This document shows positions 24,679-35,983 of a stretch of 64,000 nt of DNA, piece after piece (position 1 is the first letter of the stretch; every line of letters begins with the position of its first letter). The notes beneath the pieces are model-generated. The model was not told where the DNA came from. It saw only the letters and a program-made list of their open reading frames with translations, and did no database searches. A program made the translations under genes and the position numbers. The DNA comes from Helicostylum pulchrum (taxonomy: Eukaryota; Mucoromycota; Mucoromycetes; Mucorales; Mucoraceae): contig JAIXMO010000085.1 of NCBI GenBank assembly GCA_025677825.1, forward strand, positions 1 through 64,000. Reading direction: 5' to 3'.

Positions 24679-25128
24679 ATGCGTTACTACTATTTAATAT
24701 TAATACTATTGTACTGTATTATACATGTAAACGGACAACAAGAAACAACTACGATTTATACATCGTTTGACAATATGACCAGAACCATGGATGAAAATAC
24801 GCCTACATCTATTCCAACAGCCACTGTGACTATATCCACAACACTAAACAGCACAACAACCGATATAAATAGCACTAGTACTTCAACAACTTTTTTCTCT
24901 CCTTCTCCCACTTCCTTTGTCTTTACTCACTTTCCTATTTTTCCAATTCATACGGGTTCTAGCTCTTCCATCATGTCCAGTGCGAGACCTTCTCAGTCCG
25001 CTCCATTTCCAGACGATACCATTGGAAAATACGGTAGATTACATATATCAAAAGCAAACACTTTGACTATTCCCTATTATTATTATTTATGTACCTTTTT
25101 ATATTTAAGTTTTTACCTTTTAAAATAA
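24679..25128 (+). CDS. Small secreted or GPI-anchored Ser/Thr-rich protein
   Basis: 149 residues. The ATG at 24679 was chosen because a signal peptide starts there (MRYYYLILILLYCIIHVNGQ, cleavage expected after NG). The middle is Ser/Thr-rich with several N-x-S/T sites (NMT, NST twice) and the end is hydrophobic (YYYYLCTFLYLSFYLL), as for a GPI-addition signal or single membrane anchor. The frame is open upstream to 24478 but that extension is low-complexity 5' leader with poly-T and poly-C. No family recognised; a cell-surface role is inference. Confidence 0.6.
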   Translation: MRYYYLILILLYCIIHVNGQQETTTIYTSFDNMTRTMDENTPTSIPTATVTISTTLNSTTTDINSTSTSTTFFSPSPTSFVFTHFPIFPIHTGSSSSIMSSARPSQSAPFPDDTIGKYGRLHISKANTLTIPYYYYLCTFLYLSFYLLK

Positions 25129-25259
25129 TTGTAAGGAGTTGTGATTTATTATTTACTATGATCAGACTATTAGGAGAGATTTTTTTTTAAAAAAAATCAT
25201 TACAATTTATACATACAAATGTCTTGTCAAATAAAAAAAAAACCTTTTTTTCTTTATTT

Positions 25260-27990
25260 TTATTGTGTGGGCATAATAGAATAGATACTATCTTTGTAAC
25301 ATTTCAATTTTACTAATTCGTGCAAAAGATGATGAAGTTTTCTATCCCAATTTGTAAGTGCTTGCATTGTATTTAAACCATGTTGATTACCACTGGCATG
25401 AAACTTATTTGTTTACAATATTAATATACTGCACACATAAAAAAAAATAATTTATATATACCTTTTTATCAAGCGATAACTTTAATTCTCGATGCTGGTC
25501 TAGTTCCATATTGAGAGCACCAATTTGAGTTTCCAGATCATAATACTGGTACCTCAAATCAAGCGTACTATCAACCATGCAGGGAGTTTGTGGAAACCAA
25601 ACAGGTACATTCTCTGTTGTGAACTCCCTTGTTGTGTTATCCCATTTGGACCCCCACCCGTAATCAATATTACAAACGGCGCCTGTCAAAGCACCTTTAC
25701 TAATCTTGGCAGCGGTCGCATTGGCTGCTTCTACCCACGCCTGAACAGCAAACATATCCATGGACTCAAACAACCAAAGTCCTCCTTCTGCAGTCTCCAT
25801 ACGAAACACGTGAGGCCTTTGTCCGTTCCAGCCAGGTGGAGGAATAGCACAAGTATAAGTGTGATTCATTTCCAATTTACCTAAAGGTGTTCCCTTCTCA
25901 TCCGGTTGCCAATCTTCAATTCCTCCTTCTTGAGAAATAATGTCTTGTAAAGAGCACACCGACTGGTTCCACAGCATTATACTTCTTCTTCTTCTGGCTT
26001 TATGGTCGTGGCACGTAGTAGTAGTAGATTGTTGATGCGATACATGAACTGCTCTATGCATGATCAATTCCGTATCATTCATAACCAAGTAACATAACTG
26101 CCATTGACGATGACGAGCACGTTTATCCGTACTTTCCATAACATGTTTCCGCATGACCAGTCCATGTTTTAATTCATGTGTTGGTAATGAAACTTTAGTG
26201 TCTAAAGGACTAATCACTGATTGTCCTCTTCTTCTACGAAACGATTGGCTCTTGCCTAGTTCGTTCTTTGGTAAGGTTCTTGATCGATATAAATTACCTG
26301 CATTTATTTCAGGGCCCTGACACTTTTTAGCTTGATCAATGCGATGGGATTTAACTGCAGTGTACATATCCTAACAAATATATTAAATTTTTTTTTTTGG
26401 TTGTTTTGGTTTTATGCACAGCTTTTTAGTACCTTTAATAAGCTTTCAATATCCCCTAACCAATGCTTCTGCATCCGTGTAAGCCCTAATCCATCATTCG
26501 ACGACTTCCACGAAATATTTGATTTCAGAGCATCCAACTTGTTGATAATCGTATTGTCTTCTAGTGAAGCACTCTCAAGTTGATAAAGTGAATCACTACT
26601 ACTGCTTTGATAACTAATGATCGAAGCACGCCTTTTTCGATATTTACTAAATTCTCCCTCTAAATGAGGAAACACAAGTGAATGAACTGTTTCCATCGTA
26701 TTCTTGACAAAACTATTTCGATTCATCTTGTTTGCCCAGTCTGCTACAACATGTAGATCCGTATTTAGTAATAGTAAAGAATAAGATAAGGCGTAAACTA
26801 CATCAACACAGTGTAGGATAGTAGTAGGGTTACACTCAAAGTACCGTTTAGCAAATGCTTCAATGATGCGATCCAGCTGCTGAGATTCTCCTTTCAGGTA
26901 AAGTTTGGAGCATAATGCACGAAATGCCTCATCGAGTCTTGTGTTTGCAAAGTCAAAATTGTTCATATACAGGTCTAATACTTTAGCTCTTGTTTCAGGT
27001 CTATACAAAAGGTTTTTTAAGCACTTTAAATGGATAAATAATAGAACTTTTTTTTTACTTTGATCCCAGCCATTCAGCAATTTCTTCTTTTAAACAGAGT
27101 GTTTGATCTTCAGCCCATAATCTCTTTTGAAGAGTAACATGATCAATGCTGCTAGGTTCTACAGCGTTTTCTACATGATTGTTTGGTAGTTCAATGCAGG
27201 AGGAAGAAGTAGTGGTGATAGAGGAAGCAGAAGATTTAGTTGTTGAAAAGGTACTGTAGATTGAGCTTGTATTACATAAACTATTGGCTCTTCTTATACT
27301 GATAGCTGGTTTAGCTTGAAAATCCTGAATTGTGTAGCTCAGGTCCAATGTATGACGATAAGAGGATGAAACCCTTCTCCTGAAATTATTGTCGTTGGTG
27401 GTTACTATAGTAGGTAAGTGATAATTTTTTGTGGATTTGGTAATCATGTTTTTTTTACTAGATCTACTGACAGACGAATTGTTGAATTTGGAATGCGACG
27501 ATCGAGAAGGAACTAAAATCATCTTTTCTTTAGTGGGCGAAGGGGAAAGGGATTTATTTGTTGTAGAATTAGCACTTGATGAAGTCTATTAATACATGCA
27601 TTAATAATTTTTTTATCTCGTATTTTCCTTATATTATATATTATATTACACCCGTTAATTTCTTAAAGAGACTTTTTAATGACTATATTATTATCGTCTA
27701 CATTTATCAGTAAAACAATTACATTTTATAATTTACAATTTGTTACCTTAGAAACTAGGTTGTTATGGTGATGTCGGTATCTTTTTACAAACGATTGATC
27801 AATTCGAGGTGATCTAACCAGCGCTGAAAATTGACTTTCTTTATCTACTGTAATAAAAAATACATGTCAAAAATCTGAATAAAAAAAATCATGCTACGAA
27901 ATAATTTTTTATTTTACCTGTCACTTTATTTTCGAGGCATTCAACCAGTGAAATACCGTTTACTTTTCTCGAATTAGGTAAAATATCCAT
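25260..27990 (-). CDS. Sec7-PH ARF guanine-nucleotide exchange factor, EFA6/PSD-like
   Basis: Exons 27990..27918, 27847..27747, 27585..27059, 27000..26433, 26370..25462, 25403..25260; 773 residues. A Ser/Thr-rich N-terminus (~230 residues) is followed by a Sec7 domain: LKEEIAEWLGSKPETRA, MNNFDFANTRLDEAFRALCS, and LYLKGESQQLDRIIEAF with the catalytic glutamate finger, then LLLLNTDLH. Next is a PH domain (HGLVMRKHVMESTDKRARHR ... FRMETAEGGLWLFES) and a C-terminal coiled-coil ending in NWDRKLHHLLHELVKL. The Sec7-PH-coil order is that of EFA6/PSD proteins, which activate ARF6-type GTPases at the plasma membrane for endocytosis and actin control. The closest yeast relative would be Yel1; assignment to EFA6 is by domain order. 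Confidence 0.85.
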
Positions 27991-28549
27991 TGTTTAGAAA
28001 TAACAATGAAAAAGAAGGAAAAAATAGAATTGAAATACAAAAAAAAAGGGAAAAAAATCCAAGTGAATATAAAGATGAATATTTTAAGGGGCAAAATAAA
28101 AAATCCAATTAACTCTTTTGTCAAAGAGCCCTATTGATTACGTCACATACAACATAGTTGGGTTTTTCGCTTATTCAATATGTGTGTGTTGTGCGAGCGT
28201 AATTACAGTTTAGGCGGTGGTGTGTTAAATAAAAAAAAATGCCTTTTTGCTTGCTTTAACAAATCATTTTATCAGTTTTTTTTTTTTTTTTACAAAGTAG
28301 AAAAAAAAAAAGTTTTAAAAAGAACAAAAAGGTAACTCAAACCTATTTTGTACGAAAAATAAATAAATAATCAAAAAAAAAAATATTAACTTGTTTCAAC
28401 TATAAAATAAATAAAGATCAAATAACCGGCTCTTTTTTTCTTTTTTACATATTAAAAAAAAAAGAAAAAAATACAAGGTCATCAAGAAAACCTTTTTTTT
28501 TTTTTTTTTTTTTTTTTTTGCAAACAAAAGGTAAAGCAAAAATAAACCA
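27991..28549. other. Divergent promoter region
   Basis: 560 bp between the ARF-GEF and the bromodomain-kinase gene, transcribed away from each other. It contains several poly-A/T runs, the largest a T tract of about 27 at 28493-28519 just before the downstream ATG. Confidence 0.5.
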
Positions 28550-31500
28550 ATGGAGAATTGGTCTTTACGAGAAAATAACGATTCCCCTGTTGGAGTCAAC
28601 GGTTTTGTGGATAACATGCAACTACTTTGGAAACTTCAATCGCTCGAACCTTTAATGTCAACCGATGAAAACGACGCTTCACAATCCGCTTTTCCTGATT
28701 TCAATCAGTCTAGCTCCACTTCGGATTTACCTGACGACGATGATTTAGTTGACAAGTTATTTCGTGAAAGTTTGGCTATGCAACAGGGTTAGTTGCTATG
28801 GGTACAAAATACCTTTTTTTATTATTATTGTATTGATTTTTTTCTTCTTCTACCAGTAGATATGGATAACAACACAAACAATCAAGATACTTCATTAAAC
28901 GAAAATCTGTTATTATTATCATCACCACCTAGTAATACTATTATACAGGACGCGCCAAGCATCGTAAGAAAGCGTTCTAGGTCACCTGTAATCACTCATC
29001 CTACGGAACCACCACCACCACCACCACCACCACCACCGCCTCAACCATCACTAACTGATCATCAGTTTTATTCTCCTTCACCTGTACAATTGCAGCAGTC
29101 CATTCCTCCACCACCACCTCCCATCGCTCAAAGTAGTCCCATCAATTCATATAGACCAATACAGCATAGCTCCCCGATTTTATCAAAGACACCATCCACT
29201 ATAAAAAATGCCATGATGGATATACCTTCTTCTTCTTCTTCTTCTTCACCTCCACTACCACCACCATCACCACAAAACCATCCGTTATATGAGAGACAAT
29301 TACAGTTACAATATGAAAGGCAACAAAAGGAGCAGTATGAAAGGCAACAAAAGGAGCAATACGAAAGGCAACAAAAAGAGTTATACGAAAGGCAACAGAA
29401 GGAACAATACGAAAGACAGCAACACCAAAAAGAGCAGTATGAAAGGCAGCAAAAAGAGTTATACGAAAGACAGCAAAAAGAACAGTATGAGAGACAGCAG
29501 TTGCAACAACAAAGCATACAGCAGCAACAAAAGGAGCATTATGAGAGGCAGCAAAAGGAACACTATGAGAGACAACAAAAGGAGCATTATGAGAGACAGC
29601 AAAAGGAACACTATGAAAGACAAGAGCACCAAAAGAAATTACAGCAATTTGAAAGAGAAAAATTATTATTTGATAGACAACAACCAGCCGCGCCCAGTTC
29701 TGTGATTGCTCAATTTCCCATGTCTTCCTCTTTATCGTCTCCTACCGCCACCAGCACAAAACCCAAGGTCACCACACCAATCGTCACACAACGTATACCA
29801 CCTCCTCGACCCCAACTTCGTCTTCATTTCACCAAGAATGTCGAATCGCTTGATTCCGTCATTTTCGACGATCTCAAGGATCCAATGAAACCCGATCTTG
29901 ATGTCAACAATTTACGTCGATTGACTGTCGCCACTTTACGCACACTAGGTGTTCATGTTTCATTTGAAGATTTACCTCCTGTCGATATCGAAGAGCCCTT
30001 AACCACGGATTCTCAACAAGTGCTTCCTGCTGCCGCCATGCAGCTCATTACCACAATGGTACTAGGTACCTCCGGTGACAAGGACGTCTCACAAACACTT
30101 GGATCTCAAATATCGAACGGGGACCTCGTAGCTCTTCAACGTATGATCGTAGCCGGCCTTCGAAGTAAGAATATCGTCATCCATACCGTCTTGACCGATC
30201 AGCCTACCGAGCCCAAAAGTAAAGTCAACGATACACATGTCAACAGCACAAGTATATCAACTACCGATTATGATATGGTCGATTTATCTCGTGTTAAATA
30301 TGAACCACCTCATAACGTCACTAGATTATTCTTACGCCTGTATCGATTTATCATTAATATGCTACTTTCAACACCTGATTGTTGGCCATTTATACAACCT
30401 GTACCCGATTCCGCTTTTTTATATCATCAGGAGGTAAAAAACCCAATGGATCTTTTCACCATCGAAGAGAACGTATGGCGTGGCAAATACACCAAATTTG
30501 CCAGGTTCGAAAAAGACATGCAGTTAATTTGGAAGAATGCTAGAGCATTTCATCGTAATGCCGGTACAATTCCCAAGCATGCAGATAACCTTGAAAAATT
30601 ATTTACCAAAATTGTAATAGACATAAAAAGACAAATAAGGTAACTACTCATTATATATATATAAAAAAAGGTGCGCGCGCGGGTGTGTGTATTCCCAAGT
30701 TGTAACACATCATATTATAGAAAACAACAACAACCATTAGGCCCTCATGATTTCAAATTCGATCCTACAAACTCTTTGCCAGAAGAATCCGATTTCTCTT
30801 ACCCTCCCATCGACCAAGTATTCTCTGAATCAAGTACGGTCTATGCCATCTCCGCTTTGTCCCCTTTAGAACCCAAAGCACGTAAACCCAAGGGCCTCAC
30901 CAACGAAAAACTACTCTACTTGCAACTTAACAGCCCGTTTTTCCACGCTGTCGAACGCATGAAATCTGACTTGGACGGTAACCACTCGCTTGTCCCTCGC
31001 TTCTACATTGCCAAGAACCGAACCCTCTTGCGTCAAATCCGATCCCAAGGCGTACTTGCCATCTTTTACAACACAAAGACCAACCGAGCCAGATCCAACA
31101 AAAACATCCGTATTGAAACAGACATGATTTTAGCTTACCCCGCCAGTGAATTATTCGATATTGATCAAATCAATGAATGTACAGACGATTTTGCTCCCAA
31201 GGGCTGGATCCACTTACGACCTTTACGTGTAGTCAACCATATCTCCTTCGAAGTCAATGAAACCATCGAACGTGATTATTTTAGAAGAATGTTCGCCACC
31301 TCAAAAATGGCTACCGACGATCGAAGTGGACATCATAACTCAAATACCAAGAAATTACTGAAGAAAGTTGTGCGTCAGATTTTAGGCTTGCCTGAAAGGA
31401 CCTTAGAAACAGCTGTTGAACCAACCGTGGATCAGAACATCTCCAGTGCTTTGGTTAACAAGTTGGAACAGAGCACTGTATCTTCAGACGTGGTAACCGA

Positions 31501-33102
31501 TGTGATGCATAGACCTATTCAACAACGTATGCTGAAAACGAAGGAAGAAGAAGCCATGGAAGTCGACGAAGGTTCTGACGATGAAAAGATCAATGAAGCA
31601 ACACCTAAATCGGTCAATGAAGAGAAAATGGAGCTGGATGTAAAGACAGAAATGAACGCTCTCTCTAATACACATCGATTAGGGGCAAAAGAAATATCTC
31701 ATGATGTTTGGAGAAAGTTATTTAATGGTAACACACATATATTGAAGAGAATTTATTTTCAACTGTTATTTAACCCATCTTCTTGTTTATATAGTCTGTA
31801 CAAATAAAGGCATTCAAATTAGAAATATGTCTTCACATGGAAATATCAACTGGAACTCTCCAAATTCTGAAGGTTTCTTTAAACGTGTTTATTTCTTTGA
31901 CGATATCGTGGTTCAAGCCTTTAGACAAATGACCATGTATCAGCGCATCACAGAAGTTGCATGTTTAATGTAAGTAAAACAAAACAAAAATGTGTGTTTG
32001 TAATACCACGAGTGCTAACGTATACCGTTACAGGAAACTACGAAATTTACCGCACATGGCGCAAATGAAAGAAGTATTATTTAATGATAACGGCGATGTT
32101 GCTGGTCTGTCCATGGAAAGGTAAATTACATTATTCTCAACAAACCCCCCCCCCCAAAAAAAAACTTTCAATTACCTAATTATATATACATGTAGATACC
32201 AAATCACTTTAAAGCAATACACGCATGTACACTCACATCACCGTTTAACAGCGTATCAAAAATACGACGTCATCCACCAAATGTTGATCTGTATGAAGAC
32301 AATTCATGAGGCAGGCCTCGCTCACAGAGATCTTTCCGAAGTGAATATTATGGTGAATACAATAGAGGGGCAACATTTAGAGGACGGCAGTGAAAAAGTA
32401 TGCTTATACTTGATTGATTTTGGTAAAGCTGTCTTTTGTGAAGCGGACGATGTACGCGAATGGTTTGTAGATGTGCCAAGAGCAGAATGGGAATACGATG
32501 GCGATGTTGTACCCGAAACAAAAGAAGAATTAGATACCTGGTGTGAATCCTTACCTTGGGTGAAGGGTAAACCTGATCATGGATATCGAATGTACAGATC
32601 CATTCAAACCCTACCAAAGACAAGATCAGATAACCAAGTGCTCCCTTGGTTAATCCATCCTCAAGCAGAAGACATGTACTCGATTGGTGTCATGATCTGG
32701 AAAGTATTTACCGATACTGAGCCGTGGAGAGGTATTCTCGATACAGATTTACAAGGATTAAGATACGTTGCCGAAGACGATTATCGAATTCAGCGTGCGT
32801 TGGAAGGTGAAGTACATGGTGAATTAAGTAGACAGTTGCTGCTTCGATGCTTAAAAACAAGGCCGCAAGATCGTGATACCGCTAAAGATATTTTGGACTG
32901 GATCAGTCAAGAGTCTGTTCAAACAGGTTTAATCGGAGAATGGAAAATGTACTCCTCTGATACTAGAGGCTCCCGTAGAGCTAAAAACTTTTATGGGTTT
33001 GAAGACACCGAAGAAGAAGAAAAGAAGAAACCTAAAAGGAGAACGAATGCAGGAAATAAAGCCAGAGGTAGACCTAAAGTGCCAAAAGATACCGTAATTT
33101 GA
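28550..33102 (+). CDS. Bromodomain - protein kinase-like - AT-hook fusion protein
   Basis: Exons 28550..28787, 28857..30639, 30721..31727, 31795..31969, 32034..32120, 32196..33102, all frame-consistent; 1,398 residues. Order: acidic N-terminus; Pro-rich tracts; a long ERQQKE-type repeat (~222-354); a bromodomain at ~578-668 (LYHQEVKNPMDLFTIEENVW, then NARAFHRNAG); a ~330-residue middle of unknown fold; a kinase-like domain with H1140-R1141-D1142 in AHRDLSEVNIMV and D1171-F1172-G1173 in LIDFGKAVF, then AEDMYSIGVMIWKVFTDTEPW; and an AT-hook RGRPK at 1387-1391. The HRDLSEVNI loop resembles the fungal FunK1 kinases, tentatively. No canonical VAIK motif is seen, so activity is uncertain. Chromatin binding is inferred from bromodomain and AT-hook. 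Confidence 0.82.
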
Positions 33103-33716
33103 TCTTAATTGTACACACACTCACTCACACACACACAACAACAACAACAACAACAACAACACTTATATATACATACACCACAAGTCATTACTTTATAACA
33201 CCCGTTTTTTTTTTAAAAAAAAAAGCTTTATTAAAAAAAAAGTGTATTATACTAATACTTTTTTTTTTTTTCAACACTTCCTTTTCAAACACGCTCACGC
33301 ATTCACACGGTTAACTTCCCCCCCCCCCCTTTTTTTTTGCTATATATTTCAACTATATCTTCTTTCCGCTCGTTTTAAATGTATATAAAATTATATCAAT
33401 AGTTGAATTTACGGTTTTTTTTTTTTGGCTGTTTGGAGAGGATTACTAGCTTCTTGATCACACAAATATTTTATCATCAATTTATTCTATTTTTTTTAAA
33501 CAAGTCTTTTTCAGTTCTTAATTTATTTTTGCTTTTTATATTTTTGTTTTCGCGTTTCCGCTTTGTTCATGCAAACTGATAGGGCTTTTCCCAGATTAAT
33601 GGCCATCCACAGAAAAAAGGGTGTGAAGATAATACGTCGCACAACCAACCGTGTAAATTGACCGTGTATCAAAGATTTAGAGGAAATTTAAACCTACAAA
33701 ACATAAACCTTTGTCA
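33103..33716. other. 3' flank with CA and CAA microsatellites
   Basis: Directly after the fusion gene stop are (CA)n-like repeats at 33112-33136 and (CAA)n at 33137-33161, then poly-A/T and a C tract near 33318-33329. A third copy of the recurring motif lies at 33650..33670. Confidence 0.6.
33650..33670 (+). repeat. Recurring motif copy 3
   Basis: CGTGTAAATTGACC followed by GTGTATC, preceded by AATACGTCGCAC. Both the motif and this flank match the copy at 11485, 22 kb away. Confidence 0.5.
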
Positions 33717-33872
33717 ATGTTACCGTCTGATGTGCAAGCATATATGGACTCATTAAAAGGAATACATGGCTTGGGACGTGCTCTATACCAGTTTATAGAA
33801 GCAAGACTTTTTCCTGCTTTGAAAGATTGGGTCCAATCAAGAAGAACTCCTGACAACATTATCGTCAGTTAA
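33717..33872 (+). CDS. Small open reading frame, 51 residues, possible gene fragment
   Basis: ATG to TAA without intron: begins MLPSDVQAYMDSLKGIHGLG and continues ALYQFIEARLFPALKDWVQS. Composition is protein-like (amphipathic helices) and unlike the surrounding low-complexity DNA. It starts about 50 bp after motif copy 3. No family recognised; it could equally be the surviving piece of an element gene. Confidence 0.3.
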   Translation: MLPSDVQAYMDSLKGIHGLGRALYQFIEARLFPALKDWVQSRRTPDNIIVS

Positions 33873-34068
33873 GGATGTCAGTCCAAATATTTCAAATAAA
33901 AACTCCTTTGGCCTGGCATTATGTTCTCTCTCTCTGCAAAACAACGAAGAAGGGGATAGCTATTCCTTTGTATCAAAATTAAAAGTGAATGTAAACTTTC
34001 CTTTGTAACAATAGTGAAAAGGGGCACTGCAAAAGTCTCTTTGTATCAAAAGTAAAAAAAGGCCAATA

Positions 34069-34188
34069 TAAAAGGTGTCCTAATAAAAAAGGATATTATG
34101 AAAGGTATCCTAATAAAAAGGGACACTATAAAAGGTGCCCTAGAAAAAAGAGAAATTATAAAAGGTAACATAATAAAACAGAATAATC
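34069..34188 (+). repeat. Tandem repeat, four imperfect 30-bp units
   Basis: Units start AAAGGTGTCC, AAAGGTATCC, AAAGGTGCCC and AAAGGTAACA, each followed by an A-rich half and spaced 30 bp. A minus-strand open frame across it (PFIISLF-like repeats) is a by-product. Function unknown. Confidence 0.8.
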
Positions 34189-35294
34189 GACTTCGAATTG
34201 TAACTCTATACCAAATAGCTGGAGCAAAGAAGAAGTAATTTGTACGAGCGTAAATCAATCATATCATCAACGAAAGCGTGTACAAGCGAGCATTGTCGAG
34301 AGACTCCTTTGAGGGAGTTGAGCTCCCATAACACTATTTTCACTCTTGCAAATTACCAGTTCAGGAATCAGAAACGATGTTCCAAGGTGTGTTTAATGAT
34401 TTATCAGTGGATCAAGCCGTATTGCAGTTAATAATAATTCTTCACTGATTTCACATGCAACACGACCCTTCATTTCGATATCTCCTGCGCACCTCAAATA
34501 TTATTGAAGCTGGAGAAGTTTACGCTGTCGTTGATAGGTATTATGGGTCTTTTCTGCGTTGCTGAAGAAATCGACATAATCGGTAATACTTCGCTGGATG
34601 GGTGTCTTCTCACAACTGCCTCCTTTGTGTTGACTTCTGGTGGATTTACCATTTGCAAATAAGGATATCATCGCGAATGTTTAAAAAATTATTCAAGCGT
34701 TATTTTTTTAAAAAACTTTATTCATTTAATCATGTTCTTAATAAAAAAAAATACCAAGTTTAAAGAGGATTGAATCACCCAAAAAAATGTATAAAAAAAA
34801 AAAAATTTCAGCAGGTTGGCAAAAATATCACATCGTTTTTTTTTAACTTCCTTGCGCGAAACAAACGCAGAAGTATCTAACTAGACCCAGCTACCATTTT
34901 AGAACGCTTTGAGGGTTTAGTCATTATGAACGAGCATAATAAATGTAGCGCATACAAATACAAGTGTAAGTCAACGTTGCAGCGTAACTGGCTTTTAATG
35001 GAACGATGATACTGGGCTAAAGCACATTAAGTTTAGATAGTATCAGATCAAAAGTTTGACATGACCAAGCAGTGTCATATTATCTTGTAGTTACTGTCAA
35101 TATACTGTACGTGTATCCCAGTTCATCTAAAAACTTATACATAATAAGTCGAATCCCACCCCCCCCATTAAAACAATACACATCAAAAAAAAAATATATA
35201 AAAAGAAAAAAGACAGAACAGAAAATATTAAGAATTTAGTTGCAAAGTATTTTTATAACAGTATAGAAGTAGGTTGAACAATGCAAAAAAAAAT
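34189..35294. other. Intergenic region with possible eroded coding fragments
   Basis: About 1.1 kb before the RPS10 3' end. A short coding-like stretch around 34508-34545 (EAGEVYAVVDRYYGSF in frame) is followed by stops. No intact gene. Confidence 0.4.
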
Positions 35295-35983
35295 TTACTC
35301 TTGGTTACCACGACCTAATTGAAAGAAATAAGAGTATTTTAGTTTTGGATTCAATTGATATCTAATATATTGACTTACCCAAACCACCACGGAATTCGGG
35401 CTTGAAGTCACCGGAGGCACCACCTTCCTTACGACGGTATTCACCACGGTCGGGACGAGGACCACGGTTCTCACGACCTTCACCACCGACTATTTTAAAA
35501 TAATTATTAGTACTTGATCAAATAGAAATGATATATATAAACTTACAGGCACGACGAGGAGCAGCGGGACGAGCAGACTTCTTCAAGGTAGCGGGGACAA
35601 TTTCTTGAGGCAAGTGAAGGACTAAAAGAGGGAAAAAAAACACACGTCAGTTACTTTGAATCGAAATTAGTTATTATCAACATACATTCACGGAGGTAAT
35701 CAATACCCTCATCAGTGAGGGTATAGTAGTACCATTGCCAAGAGAATTGGGTCTTGACGAAACCTCTGGAGGTCAAGGATTGCATAGCCTTGATGACTTG
35801 GAGGTTAGGGACCTCAATGTCGGCATGCTTGGGGAGGTTATAGTCCTTAGGGGCGACAAGGGCACCATCTAAATATAAAAATGCTTGTTAATAAAAATAT
35901 ATACACTACATTTGTATTTTTTTTTCCTTACCCTTGAAAAGAGCCGAGTAGATGGCCTTTCTGTTCTCCTTGGAAATAAGCAT
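35295..35983 (-). CDS. RPS10: 40S ribosomal protein S10 (eS10)
   Basis: Exons 35983..35932, 35868..35686, 35621..35547, 35489..35379, 35314..35295; 146 residues. Starts [19 protein letters not shown], then [19 protein letters not shown] and [20 protein letters not shown], the S10/plectin winged-helix domain; ends in an Arg/Gly-rich tail ([14 protein letters not shown]). A TTGTAG acceptor lies 8 nt before the ATG, suggesting a 5' UTR intron whose upstream exon I could not fix. Five coding exons in 441 nt of CDS is dense. Confidence 0.96.

Noticed and set aside
29128..29517. Cys/Ser/Leu-rich 129-codon minus-strand frame
   Set aside because: It is the antisense of the ERQQKE repeat of the fusion gene; the regular Cys pattern is a shadow of the CAA/GAA-rich repeat.
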